Positions 19,917 through 31,000 of a stretch of 64,000 bases of DNA are shown piece by piece (positions within the stretch are counted from its first letter, which is position 1; each line of letters opens with the position of its first letter). The notes below the pieces were generated by a model, which did not search any database, was not told the origin of the DNA, and was given only the letters and a program-made list of their open reading frames with translations. The position numbers were made by a program, and so were the translations under genes. The stretch is from Mycosarcoma maydis. Taxonomy: Eukaryota > Basidiomycota > Ustilaginomycetes > Ustilaginales. The stretch is from NCBI RefSeq assembly GCF_000328475.2, contig NC_026491.1, forward strand, positions 496,001 to 560,000. Reading direction: 5' to 3'.

Positions 19917-21566
19917 ATCTACGGAAACGGTAGAGCTCGTGCTCAAGTGGCGCGGTTGCTGCTGGTATTGATCCTTTTCGCCTTCGTCTTGGATGTCGAC
20001 GCAGGCGGATGGCTGAACGGCGTTCGAGTGTTGAGACGCAGCAAGCGGTGGAAGCGAAGGCGCGATGGGCCTTTTGGGAGGAGGTTGAGGCGATGCGAGA
20101 TCGCCAGACGCCTTTCGCTTGATCGAGGTCACGATGGCGATGGCGTGATGCTGGTGGTAGACGAGTGCCGTCCAGCGTTGCAGCTTTTGCTAGTGATCAA
20201 GACGTGGTCTGAGACGAGCCGGTAGGTGTACGACGGCGTGTGGCACTCGCGGCGTTGACAGGGCGTCGACCAAAATGTCGAGCAACGGTGCCTAGAGATA
20301 GCGTAGATCAAGGCGGTAGAAGCGATAAAGATAATGATAGACGCAAGAACAGTGGATACACCAAGAATGTAAAGGTTGCAAGTCCGAAGTTGAATGATGA
20401 GAGCAAAGACGGAGCAAACGATTCGTGATTGCGAGAACGGGACTCGCAAAATGACAGAAAATCAGTAAAGGTGGACCGTGTCCGTCGACGTTCGTGTCGT
20501 TGTGTCGTTGCGTGGTAGCGTCGTTGACGGACGGTAAACAGAGTCAAACTCACGACGATGGACTGAAATCACGAATGCTGCCCCGGAGACGGCGTCTCGA
20601 GGTGTGAAAATCACGAATCACGAATGAAGCAACACACAAGAAAGCTGGCATGGCTCGCATGGAATCGTGAATCGCCAGCGAAAAAAGTTGGACTGTGCGG
20701 CGTGGGCAAAGCTGCCTCTAAAATAACGTAGCGGAATTATGAATGAATTCATTTTCCCAAAAACCCAGACCAGACACACCAGTCACAGCAGCATGAGTAA
20801 CAGCAGCGGCAACAGCAACCGCCGTCGCCGCCAAAAGTGGCTTATTCACGATTTCATTGCTCATTTTCTTGTGCCTTTTGCTTGTTCGCTTTTGTCCTGC
20901 CAAACAAAGTAACGTAGTGTGAATGAAGACGGAAAGCACACACAATTCCTAAGCGCCAATCACGAATGCAGTATCACGGGCTGTCGAAACATGCTGCCAA
21001 ACCAGCATGCCCAGAGCCACATACACTCTTTCGTCGTGATGACCAGCGAGCGTTGCTCTTGTAGCAGCGCGGAACGCAGGTGGCATCGTTTGTGACGCTG
21101 TAAGCTGGCGAGACAAGAGGTCATGACAGCCTTGCCTCACGGTGTAACTTATGTAAACACTTTTTTGGAGCCAGAGGAGCCAAGTATTCAAGTCACGAGT
21201 CGCGCGCCATGTACTGACTCGAAGCTTGTGCGCCTCAGTGCCTTTGTCCTGTTGTCTGCATCACCATCGTGCAATCACGAATTGCATCACGTATGGCCGG
21301 CTAGGCTGTGAATCGCGAATAGTCCGAGTTGGTCGACCCTGCCCAAATCGTGAATCTCTTTCATTATCATGATCTGAACGGAAATTTCATGTCGACAGTT
21401 ACGAGTCGTGAGGGTCTTTGTGCGTAATCACGACTACGCACGCGCCACTTTCCAGCTTGCACTTCGACTACGGTGTGAGCATTGGTTTAAGGATGTTACA
21501 GCGCCGAATCTACCATCCTGTTGAAACTTCTTGTCTCGTGTTTGAAGCATGAAGGCTGCAATCACG

Positions 21567-21600
21567 GATCACGAATCACGAATCACGAATATCACGAATT
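21567..21600. repeat. Heptamer array (AATCACG)n
   Basis: Four units (ATCACGGATCACGAATCACG and on) ending in ATATCACGAATTC, about 380 bp before the VPS68-like ATG. Confidence 0.85.
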
Positions 21601-21880
21601 CGGCTCCGCATATTGTATCGTATCGAGATCCTCCACACGCTGCGCCTCGATGCTCACAGGCACCAGTCACGAGTGTGCTTGGGCCGTTTTTGTTTCACCA
21701 CCTCCAACTGTCACGTCGCTTCTTGTATTGGATCACTCCTAGCAAAGACAAAGACGTTGGTGCAAGGTCAAAGCCAATTGCGCGTCCAGATCGAGCCAAG
21801 ATCGAGGCGCTTTTGCCATCTCACTACTCGTTGTAGCGCTCGCGCCTTTGCCGACTGCACTCGCTCACGTCCTTGCATTC

Positions 21881-21915
21881 ATTCATTCATTCATCCACCC
21901 ATCCAACCATACATC
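21881..21915. repeat. CATT/CATC tetranucleotide run
   Basis: Four CATT copies grading into CATC-type copies within the presumed 5' leader of the VPS68-like gene. Confidence 0.75.
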
Positions 21916-21978
21916 CATCCTCATCGAGGCAGCTGTATCTCTCTCATTTCAAAAAGTAGCAGCGACTGCCTTGAGGCC

Positions 21979-22584
21979 ATGTCTCTCCCACGTCGATCCT
22001 ACGATCCGAGGCGCGTCTGTCTTATTCCGCTACCTCAGCTTCCGGCATTCCTCCAAACGAGCAAGCGCCAGTTCGGCATTTACCTCTCTGGAGCCCTCTT
22101 TGCCCTAGGTTGGTGGTTCTTCCTCGATGCCTCCATCATCTCTTCGATGCGCCGCCGCGTTCCCGCAGACCCTACGGTCCCTTACGAACCACCAGCCACG
22201 TACATCACCTTTGCCGACTGGGTGCCTGGTCTGTGCGGTACCCTCGGCATGATCGTCGTCAACTTGATCGACAAGCAGCACCTTACCGATGTTGGGGCTG
22301 CGTTTTCCTTTGGTGGTGGCAGCGGCGGTGGTGGGTTTGCAGGTGATAGCGTCCAATGGAGAGCTAGGCTGTTTCTCTTTATCGGTTTCGCACTCATGGC
22401 CGGCGGTTTGGCGGGGAGCATCACTGTGTTGACTGTCAAGTATCTGGTGCCGTATCTGCCAGAGGGTTACGAGTATTATGGTGTTGCCAACGTGATCCAG
22501 AATGTCTGCATCATGTCGAGCACCGTGCTGCTCTGGTTGAGCCAGAACACCGAGAGCGAGTACGAGTACAATCTGACGCTCTGA
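21979..22584 (+). CDS. VPS68: VPS68/TMEM50 (UPF0220) family four-pass membrane protein
   Basis: 201 residues, single exon, ATG at 21979 (MSLPRRSYD). Four hydrophobic segments are visible: FGIYLSGALFALGWWFFLDA, WVPGLCGTLGMIVVNLI, LFLFIGFALMAGGLAGSI and VANVIQNVCIMSSTVLLWLS. The FALGWWFFLDA and FADWVPGL...GTLGMI patterns and the size (yeast Vps68 184) match the UPF0220 family, which works with Vps55 in late-endosome to vacuole traffic. A Gly-rich insert (FGGGSGGGGFAGD) sits in the loop between segments two and three and is probably lineage-specific. A PanE-like gene follows in the same direction after 584 bp. Confidence 0.85.
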   Translation: MSLPRRSYDPRRVCLIPLPQLPAFLQTSKRQFGIYLSGALFALGWWFFLDASIISSMRRRVPADPTVPYEPPATYITFADWVPGLCGTLGMIVVNLIDKQHLTDVGAAFSFGGGSGGGGFAGDSVQWRARLFLFIGFALMAGGLAGSITVLTVKYLVPYLPEGYEYYGVANVIQNVCIMSSTVLLWLSQNTESEYEYNLTL

Positions 22585-23168
22585 TGAAAGCCCGGCTGTT
22601 GTTAGATGGTCCATCCGCAAAGCCGTCCTCGGATTCCATACCCTGCCGCGCAGCTTTCCACACACTTGTCCACGCCAGCAGCGGTTACTTTCTTGGAAGC
22701 GCCTAGGATCGTCTCCGACGCCTCTTGCTCTGCGACCCGCCGTAGCTTGATGAATGTACAGATTCTATCTCAGCTCTATCTTCTCACGTCTCTCTCGTGT
22801 AGCCGTCGCAGCAATCCAATTTCTTGTTTGCAATCTGCTCTGCTCCGGTTGTTGTCCGTGGCGTCGCGGAGAGAATGATTTTGCTTGTCTTATACGCTCA
22901 AAGCTGAATACGCGGAAATGTCTATCGCGGTGGTGCGAGGCGAAAAAATCGTGACGGGCTGCGGCTACACACAAGCACAAGCCACGAGGTGCACGGTCTG
23001 CCGGCAAACGCAAACGCAAACGCAAACGCATAAGCCCGGACGGTAATTCGGCATTTGTCTGTCTCTGAAAATTGCGATTTGTGATTGCATGCTTTGTGAC
23101 GCTCCACGATCTACTTTGCGATTGTACACTTGCATCACGCAGTGAAGCGTGCGGTAGCCTTTCACACG
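22585..23168. other. Gap between VPS68-like and PanE-like genes
   Basis: 584 bp without a supported gene. A short GCAAAC repeat (about 23000-23027) is the only structure I see. The last part should be promoter and leader of the next gene. Confidence 0.5.
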
Positions 23169-24248
23169 ATGGCAAGAAAGCCAGTGCACATCCTCATTGT
23201 GGGTGCTGGAGCCGTGGGCTGTTTCTACGCGTCGAAACTGCAACAGGAAACGTCGTCGCGCGATATCCTGGTCTCGCTCGTGTGTCGCTCGAACTACAAG
23301 GCGATTGCAGCCAACGGGGTGTCGTTGCAAACTCATTCTTTTGGCAACTATCACTTTACACCGTACAAGGTGTTTGCTTCGATTGCTTCGGCAGCTGATT
23401 CGCGCATCAAATGGGACTACGTAGTCGTCACCACAAAGGCACTTCCAGACGTGACCAACGATGCACATGATATTCGACGCTTGGTCACACGTGGACAAGA
23501 AGCCAGCTGTATTGTGCTCATTCAGAATGGCGTCGGGATCGAGGAGGTTCACAGGGCCGAATTTGCGGACGTCCCGATAGTCAGTGCGGTCACCGTGATC
23601 AGTGCTGAGCAGATCAAGCATGGTGTGGTAAGGCAGAATCGATGGACCAGGATCAGCATGGGCTGCTATACCAACGGCCAGGCTAAACCCAACGCGTTGC
23701 TTAACGATCAAAACCTCATCGAGAGCTTGACGGCGAAAACGGATCTTCACATTGCAAATCTGGTATCATGGTTCACAGCAACGGGCATCAAAGATGCCGA
23801 ACACGTATCCGAGATCTCGCTCCAACAAACCCGATGGCACAAACTATGCATCAATGCGTCCATGAACCCGTCTTCCGTGCTGTCCGGTGGTACCCCCAAT
23901 TCGCGCATGGCACTTGATCCCGAACTTCGACAACACCTCCACGCTTGCATGGATGAAATCTTCTCCACCGCCCCCAAAATCCTCGGCATCGATTTTGATC
24001 CCAAGAAACATGCGAGTCCCGAGAGGATCCTCAAGTCCACAGAGAGGAACACGGCTGGAAAACCGAGCATGCTACTCGACTGGCAAGCGGCCAGACCGAT
24101 GGAGTTGGAGGTGATTCTCGGAAATCCGATCCGCATCGCCAGAAGGCAAGGACTCGACATGCCCAGATTGCAGACCTTGTATGCCCTGTTAAAGATGGCG
24201 CAAGTGAGGAAGCGCGAGGATCAGAACGAGGCCAAAGCAAATTTGTGA
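23169..24248 (+). CDS. 2-dehydropantoate 2-reductase (ketopantoate reductase) family protein
   Basis: 359 residues, single exon, ATG at 23169 (MARKPVHILIVGAGAVG). The Rossmann dinucleotide motif G-A-G-A-V-G lies at residues 12-17, followed by family segments DYVVVTTKALPDV, VLIQNGVGIEE, KLCINASMNPSSVLSGG and a C-terminal RPMELEVILGNPIRIARRQG block. These match the ApbA/PanE family, whose best-known member reduces ketopantoate to pantoate with NADPH for coenzyme A synthesis. Fungal genomes hold several paralogues with other 2-oxo-acid substrates, so the substrate is not certain. It converges on the prenyl synthase gene, 118 bp away, the tightest spacing in the window. Confidence 0.85.
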   Translation: MARKPVHILIVGAGAVGCFYASKLQQETSSRDILVSLVCRSNYKAIAANGVSLQTHSFGNYHFTPYKVFASIASAADSRIKWDYVVVTTKALPDVTNDAHDIRRLVTRGQEASCIVLIQNGVGIEEVHRAEFADVPIVSAVTVISAEQIKHGVVRQNRWTRISMGCYTNGQAKPNALLNDQNLIESLTAKTDLHIANLVSWFTATGIKDAEHVSEISLQQTRWHKLCINASMNPSSVLSGGTPNSRMALDPELRQHLHACMDEIFSTAPKILGIDFDPKKHASPERILKSTERNTAGKPSMLLDWQAARPMELEVILGNPIRIARRQGLDMPRLQTLYALLKMAQVRKREDQNEAKANL

Positions 24249-24366
24249 TTCTCTCGTGGCTCCTGTATCTAACCACCGTGTCCGAACATCTTGGCCTTTG
24301 CTCGCCCAATCTGCTACGATGCACTACGGTGTGATTCGTGATTGCAATCCAATCTGGTTGAGCACG

Positions 24367-25614
24367 TCATACTGAGATCCAACTCGTTCTGAGTGCCTCC
24401 AGAATGGCCTTGAGGCCCGGATTTGGAATGTCCAATTGAGATTCTAGCCGCTGCATCTCTGCGCACGCTTGCGCATACAGACGCTCGAGAACGTCGATTG
24501 TGTAATCGAACGAATTTGTGACGTTGCGCATGTACGACACGGCGTATTGTTTGGTGGCTAGATCGGCAGGTCGTTGCTTGAGGACGTTGAGGATCTGTCT
24601 GTTTGCTCCAGCACCTGTTGTGTTGGCTGTTAATGTTGCTGTTGCTGCTGTTGAAAGAGCCGGATTGGGTGCACTGGTTCCAGACGCAGCAGCTGTGCTT
24701 TTTGTCGATGATGCAGTGGATGCGATCGACCGAGTCTCGTACGCAACACTTGCTCTGATTGAGTGAATGATGGGGAAGCTGAACTTGCCTTCGGTCAAGT
24801 CTTCTGCAAATCCTTTGTTTTCAGCATACTTGCTACTTTGAAGGTTCATAAAGTCGTCCAGGATCTGAAAGAGAAGTCCAATCAGGTTGACCATGGGGAT
24901 CAATTCCGGAAAACCAACACTGCGCGCTGCAGGAGATTGGGAGAGCATCAATTTCACTGCGATCCGAAACAGCCCGCCGGTCTTGTTGTTAACCATCTCG
25001 ACATATTCCTCTTCAGTCGGACAGATGAGGCTATCCCTCCACAGAAGATCCATCCCTTGGCCGCGGTGGAGGTTGATCAGTTCGTCAACCACGAGTCGTT
25101 CCACCGTTGCCCTTGGTACGCCGTTGACTGCCAAAGTTGAATGTGGCGACAGTGGTGGAGATTCGGCGCTTGCAGACGTAGAGTCTTCGTTCATGCGAAA
25201 GATCTCGCTAAACACAAGAAAGTAGACGTAATTGGCCGTATTGATGGTTTGCGGTATGCCGTAGATCTTGTGCGCGACGGGGATGCCTCTTCGAAGATCC
25301 GAGTTGTCTTCAACATCGTCCATAAGCAAGGATGCAGTGTGAAGCATGCGTACGACGTTGCAGATGGCATCGAGTTTCCGCGTGGGCACTTGGAGCCACA
25401 CGTTGAATGCTTCGATCAGCTTGGTGCGAACCTCTTTGCCCGGGTTCGAGTCGAGATACGTGTACGGCTCCAAGATGGCGTTCTCTTTATCTGCAGGCCA
25501 TGCAGGTTGGCTGGACAGGTGGGTGAGCATGGAATCGTACCATGAAGCATCTCCACCGGCGGTGGCCGAAGGGGTTTGGGAGAGGTTGGCTATGGATGGA
25601 CCCGGTTCCGGCAT
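24367..25614 (-). CDS. BTS1: Geranylgeranyl diphosphate synthase
   Basis: 415 residues, single exon, ATG at 25614 (MPEPGPSIA). It is a trans-prenyltransferase that makes the C20 donor for Rab and Rho prenylation. The first Asp-rich motif is LLMDDVEDNSDLRRG (about 98-102) and the second is FQILDDFMNL (about 253), with GQGMDLLWRD and VNNKTGGLFRIAVKL between them. The pattern fits type III eukaryotic GGPP synthases. A Ser/Thr/Ala-rich insert of about 45 residues (about 290-333) splits the C-terminal helices and makes the protein longer than yeast Bts1 (335). It is divergent from RPB8 over 569 bp. Confidence 0.93.
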   Translation of the reverse strand: MPEPGPSIANLSQTPSATAGGDASWYDSMLTHLSSQPAWPADKENAILEPYTYLDSNPGKEVRTKLIEAFNVWLQVPTRKLDAICNVVRMLHTASLLMDDVEDNSDLRRGIPVAHKIYGIPQTINTANYVYFLVFSEIFRMNEDSTSASAESPPLSPHSTLAVNGVPRATVERLVVDELINLHRGQGMDLLWRDSLICPTEEEYVEMVNNKTGGLFRIAVKLMLSQSPAARSVGFPELIPMVNLIGLLFQILDDFMNLQSSKYAENKGFAEDLTEGKFSFPIIHSIRASVAYETRSIASTASSTKSTAAASGTSAPNPALSTAATATLTANTTGAGANRQILNVLKQRPADLATKQYAVSYMRNVTNSFDYTIDVLERLYAQACAEMQRLESQLDIPNPGLKAILEALRTSWISV

Positions 25615-26183
25615 GTTTGGATCGACAGCAGTTACTTGCTATACAGTTGTGAGCGAAAGAGACGGCCGATGATAGCTGACAGATGACGCAACCTCCAGCC
25701 GTAGCCGTGTCAATGTGAATGATGATGATGATGATGGTGATGATACTGACGGACAAGCAGCATGCATGTGCGCAAGCCGAAGAGTGGCGCTCTCAATCAG
25801 AAGGTGGAGGGAGGAATGCTAACAAATGCAAGTGCCGATTCAGAGAGACCAAATCGGTCACAAGAGGTGGCCTACCAGTTACACAGTAGTGTTTAGCGTC
25901 CACTTTCTTCCTGCAGGTCGAGGACACTGAAGGTGTCCCGATCGGAGCAACACCTCCCCGATCGCCACCCTCAAGCGCGAGTTCCGAGAATTTTTGCAGG
26001 AAGAAAGCAAGTTGAGGAGCAAGTTGGATTTTTGTTTCGAGTTGGTCAACTCTACCCTCGTCGTCATCCTGATCACCACGATAGTTGCTGGTACTTGTCC
26101 TCGTTATCTCTCGACAACCTCGCTACGGGACACGTCCGAAAAACAAGCACTGGCTTCATCGCGCACGCCGATACGTTTCCAAG
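25615..26183. other. Divergent promoter region, GGPP synthase / RPB8
   Basis: A 569-bp shared region. It has a short GAT/GATG run (about 25720-25745) but no heptamer array. No ORF or RNA gene is supported. Confidence 0.5.
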
Positions 26184-26779
26184 ATGGACCCGACCAACCT
26201 CTTTGACACTCAATTCGTCGTCAGCCAGATCGACCCAGATGGCAAGAAGTTTGATAGAGGTGAGAGCTAATAACTGCAATGGATGCGATCGCCACGGTGC
26301 CCTTTGCACTTTGAGACATTCTCGAGCTGACTTTTGTTGCGCTTCTGCTCCTTTGTGTTCGTTTTTCAGTCTCGCGTATTATCGCAACATCGCCATCGCT
26401 TGACATGACGCTGTCGATCGACATTGCCACCGACATCTGGCCTGTCACTGAAGGACAACAGCTCACATTCCAGCTTGCATCGACACTGAAAAAGGAGACG
26501 TCATCAGCAAAGCCCGACGGTGTTGATGGAGAGACGCAAGACGCAGCAGCACAGGCGGCAGAACGCGATGCTTGGAGGCTCGATCAGCCGGGCAACGGCG
26601 GTATCGCCGATGATTTCGACTACGTCATGTACGGAAAGATCTACCGATACGACGAAAAGGTGGCAGACGAGGTGACGGTATACGGTTCTTTTGGTGGCTT
26701 GATGATGGCGCTCACCGGCAACTTTAGGCATATGAGCAATATCACCATTGGCTCCAATGTGTACTTGCTAATGCGCTAA
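26184..26779 (+). CDS. RPB8: RNA polymerase subunit RPB8 (two exons)
   Basis: 161 residues. Exon 1 is 26184-26259 and exon 2 is 26370-26779, with a 110-nt intron from GTGAGA to TTTTCAG. Splicing joins AGAG to TCTCG and gives KKFDRVSRIIATSPSLDM, the expected RPB8 N-terminal block; read-through would hit a stop within four codons. The C-terminal half DYVMYGKIYRYDE and VYGSFGGLMMALTGN, ending NVYLLMR, is diagnostic. RPB8 is shared by RNA polymerases I, II and III. A Gln/Ala/Asp-rich loop (about 80-110) is slightly longer than in yeast (146 residues). Confidence 0.96.
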
Positions 26780-28007
26780 GGGATCGCCACAGACCACATT
26801 CGTTGGAATTGACGCACGGCTTTTTCCCTGTGCGCTTGCTTCAGTGTGTAAGCCTCTTGTACTCAGAGGGAACGCGGTTGCAATCGGTAGGCTAGCTGCT
26901 CGTGTCGGTAAGCGCTTCGACGACTGCGGCCCTTGGTCTCGATGGATTCTACAGCGCCGGTTTGCTTGTCAATGTGCATTTGTGATGGCTGGTATCGACT
27001 GGACTCACTCGATCTCACTTGCCACATGTCCTCGCAGCTGCTCCGGTATCGCTACTCCGATATCCAGATCCCGATCCATTGTTTCTTCTTTTTTCCGTTT
27101 TTCTGTTGATTCTCTGTACTATTAGCCATTTGAAAAATCACAATCCACTGTCCCACCCATGGCTTTGTGATACTTGGCCTCATTGCTCTGTAGGATTGAG
27201 CGATGAGCAAAGAGCCTTTGGGTGTGCCTTGTGCGGGAAAGTAGTCCTGAGCGCCTGTCCATAAAGTGCCAAGAAATAACGTCGTAACGTGCCCGGAAAT
27301 GTGCCCGGTGATAGGATTTACTGTATTTATGGTGACACGTTGAAAAATCACGAGTTGAACAAACACTCACTCACTCCCTCACGACTTGGCTCACGAACGA
27401 CGCACAGAAGACGCACGGAAGACGCACAGGCAAGGAGGACACAAACCAGCCACGAGCCTTGCCTTTCCGCTTGCGTGTAGACGTGTGTGAGCTGTGAGCT
27501 GTGAATTGTGAGCTGTGAGCGCGTGTTGCGTTCGTCAACCACGCACAATCCACGATTTACCGTGTATGAGAGAGAATTCACTTTTTCGTGATGAATTCTC
27601 GAATTGACTGACACGTCGTGCGTAATGTCTGCGTAAGACCCACGACTGTGTGCACTTACGACTTGGTGACGTGTGACAGTGAGCGAAGCTCTGTGGTTGG
27701 TGGTTCATTCGTGATTCACGACTGACGATTCACGATTCACGATTCACGATTCACGATTGGTTCGCTCACCGACTCGCGTGTCGGGATTATCTTATTGGAA
27801 TGGGAATGTGCAACACCGCAACGTGCTACGTGCGTCACAGTCACGAGTGTCAGTTTGGCTTTCGTCTTGTCCTTTTACCTCTGGACGATCCGTGACATCC
27901 ATCTTGCTAGCACAAACCATGCCTACATAGCTTGTCGATCTCAGCGCCTCAAATATACAAAGCAGCGTCATCAACCCAGGCAAACCAGCCTAGGTGCAGT
28001 ACACATC
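26780..28007. other. Gap between RPB8 and PMR1 with heptamer array
   Basis: 1.23 kb. The first half is featureless. GTGAGCTGTGA-type repeats occur at about 27486-27520 and a clean GATTCAC array at 27711-27761. The last 245 bp are presumed PMR1 leader; the frame of PMR1 is open there but has no ATG before 28008. Confidence 0.6.
27711..27761. repeat. Heptamer array (GATTCAC)n
   Basis: Six to seven units of GATTCAC (with one GACTGAC variant), about 250 bp upstream of the PMR1 ATG. One of the cleanest arrays of the family in this window. Confidence 0.9.
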
Positions 28008-31000
28008 ATGGTGGCGGCCAACCGGTACCGCTCTGTGCCCACTTCGGAATCCGATGTACAGACAGCGCCAATACCGCCGTCCACCTCGCAATTGCCGCCG
28101 TCAGATCAGTTTGCATTCAGCACCACTCTTCGCAAAGCGCATTCGGACGATCCTTATTTTGGCGCTGCGTCGGATCACGGTGCATACCCACCTTTCTCAT
28201 CTCCATCTCGTACCACCGCACACAAGCCCAACGCTTCCGATGCCTCGTTTCGTCAAGCTGCCTCCACCGACCTTTATGGCGGTTCTCTGCACTCAGTTGC
28301 CGTCTCGGCATCGGCGCACTATACACACCTCTCGGTCCAGCAGTGTCTCGATAGCCTGCACTGTCCTTCGCTCGATACTGGCCTCTCGCCGCTTTTGGTG
28401 CATGAGGCAAGAAGAGAGGCCGGCGGCTACAACGAATTTGCTGTGCGTGCTGGTGACGAGCCGTGGAAAAAGTTTCTGGCGCAATTCCAGGAGCCTCTTA
28501 TCCTCCTCCTCCTTGGCAGTGCTGCCGTCAGCCTGCTCATCGGTCAAATAGATGATGCCGTCAGCATCACCATTGCCATCATCATCGTCATCAGCGTCGC
28601 CTTCTATCAGGAGCAGAAATCAGAAAAGTCGCTCGAGGCGCTCAACAAGCTCGTCCCGCATTACTGCCATCTCATCCGCGATGGTGTCAACTCGAGCGTG
28701 CTCGCCAACGAGCTGGTCCCCGGAGATGTGGTCACGTTCAGTACAGGAGACAGGATACCGGCCGACGTAAGGATCTGCGAATGCGTCTCGCTCGAGGTGG
28801 ATGAGAGCACATTGACAGGAGAGATCAAGCCCAGGAGAAAACATGCAGGCGTCGTACCGCGAGCGTCGAACGGCAGTGCTGCTGCCAATGGCAACGCAAA
28901 CGGGACCAATGCAAATGCAAGCGTGCCCGCCACGGTCAACGGCTCCAATGCAGATGATGCAGTGGCAACAACCTCGATCAATGAGCGCGAAAACATTGCT
29001 TTCATGGGTACTCTGGTCAAATCTGGTCACGGCAAAGGCATCGTCGTCGGCACCGGTGCCACTACCGAGTTTGGGATGATCTTTAGCATGGTGGATGAAG
29101 TGATCGAAAAGCGAACTCCGCTTCAACTCAGCATGGACGAGCTGGCCAAGAAACTCAGCATGATCAGCTTTGCCGTGATCGCCGTCATCTGTCTCATGGG
29201 TGTTTGGCAACGACGTCCCTGGCTTGAGATGTTCACAATTGGCGTATCACTCGCCGTCGCTGCCATTCCTGAAGGTCTTCCGATCGTTGTTACCGTCACG
29301 CTCGCGCTCGGTGTGCTGCGCATGTCACACCGCAAAGCCATTGTCAAGAAGCTCCCCTCGGTCGAAACGCTCGGATCGGTTTCCGTGGTTTGTTCGGATA
29401 AGACGGGTACGTTGACGACGAATGAAATGACCGTCACCAAATGCTGGACCGCCGAGGACGAAATCATTGACGTGGCGCAGCATATGTCGCACAGGCATAC
29501 GCAAGCGCTCTCGAGACTGCTGCTCACAGCAAATCTCTGCAACAATTCGCACAGGAATGAGTTGGGTACCAACGTGGGACAGGCGACCGACGTGGCCTTG
29601 GTCAACATCCTCAAGGTGTTTGGCTTGGAGGATCAGAGACCATATTTCAAGAGGAGTACCGAGATCGCTTTTGATTCCGAGAGCAAGTTTATGGCAGTGA
29701 CAGGCGTATTGAGCACAGCAGATGCTGGTAGTACGGCCGAAACGGTGTATGTCAAAGGCGCATTCGAGGTTGTGCTCGCCAAGAGCAGTGCGGTGCTGGG
29801 AGCCGACGGCTCACCGCAAAGATTAGACGAGCGATGGCGGAACAGAATTAGCCAAGCAGCGGAGAAGCTGTCGAGCCAAGGCTTGCGCGTGGTCGGATGC
29901 GCTTCAGGTGCCAGTGGCAGTCTGGAACAGCGCACTTTGACCTTTTCCGGTTTGCAGGCGATGCACGACCCGCCGAGGCCAGGAGTCAAGGAAGCCATTG
30001 CATCGCTTGCGTGCGGTGGCGTGCAAGTGGTCATGATCACCGGCGACTCGCAAGTAACAGCCGTAGCCATGGCCAGGCAACTCGGGATTCTTCCCGCATC
30101 GACCTCATCCTCATCCACATCCAGTGTGCTTACCGGACGTCAGATCGACGCGCTCAGCGAGCGGCAATTGCAAGAACGCATCCCTAGTATCTCTGTGTTT
30201 GCCCGAACTACACCTCGACACAAAATGTCGATCATCTCGGCGCTCCAGTCTTGCGGTGCCGTGGTCGCCATGACGGGCGATGGTGTCAATGACGCTCCGG
30301 CACTCAAGATGGCCGACATCGGCATCAGCATGGGCAAAGGCGGCACCGACGTAGCCAAAGAAGCGGCCGACGTGATCCTGGTCGACGACAACTTTGCTAC
30401 AATTTTGGCAGCAGTGGAAGAAGGCAAAGGGATTTTTTACAACATTCAAAACTTCCTGTCTTTCCAACTCTCCACTGCTGTTGCAGCGCTGACGCTGATC
30501 ACGTTAAGCACGGCGTTCCGAATGAAGCTTCCGCTCAATGCGATGCAGATCCTGTTTATCAACATCTTGATGGACGGCCCGCCGAGTCAGAGCTTGGGCG
30601 TCGATCCGGTAGATCGCAAGAGCGTAATGTCTCGAGCTCCGCGTGCCAAGAATGCGCCAGTTCTCAACAACAGGTTGCTCTACCGCATCGCGTTCAGCGC
30701 AACAATGGTGGTTTTGGGAACGCTTTACGTGTATATTCACGAGCTGGTACCTGTCGACATTGAAGCGCCACCTGCACCGGACGGTATGCACACTTTCGAC
30801 GTCAAGCCTCAAGAAAAAGTGGCAGATCAACGTGATTCGACCATGACGTTTACGTGCTTTGTATTTTTGGACCTTGTCTCGGCCGTGCAGAATCGCGGAC
30901 TGTATACGCGCATCACGGCCAACCGAATGCTGGGTCTCACAGTGGGCATCTCTTTGCTAGCGCAGCTGTCGATGGTATACCTGCCACCACTACAGGGCGT

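Larger units (their letters stand above)
19917..21978. other. Divergent gap between PKA and the VPS68-like gene, with long AUG-free leader
   Basis: About 2.06 kb. On the PKA side, no ATG occurs on the minus strand between 19917 and about 20647. The rest holds solo heptamers (about 20568, 20609-20625, 20947), an array at 21567-21600 and a CATT run at 21881-21915 close to the plus-strand gene. Short open frames here (for example minus-strand 20718-20945) have no recognisable features, and I do not call them. Confidence 0.55.

Noticed and set aside
19917..20132. PKA start at 20132
   Set aside because: The codon there is GTG, not ATG. Kept as a finding on possible non-AUG initiation but not as the annotated start.
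20718..20945. 75-codon minus-strand frame with an Ala/Val-rich hydrophobic stretch
   Set aside because: Short, isolated, without codon-bias support or upstream signals; probably chance.
22965..23750. 261-codon minus-strand frame opposite the PanE-like gene
   Set aside because: Its end is a Cys-Val repeat from the GCAAAC run, and the plus strand carries a clear Rossmann enzyme.
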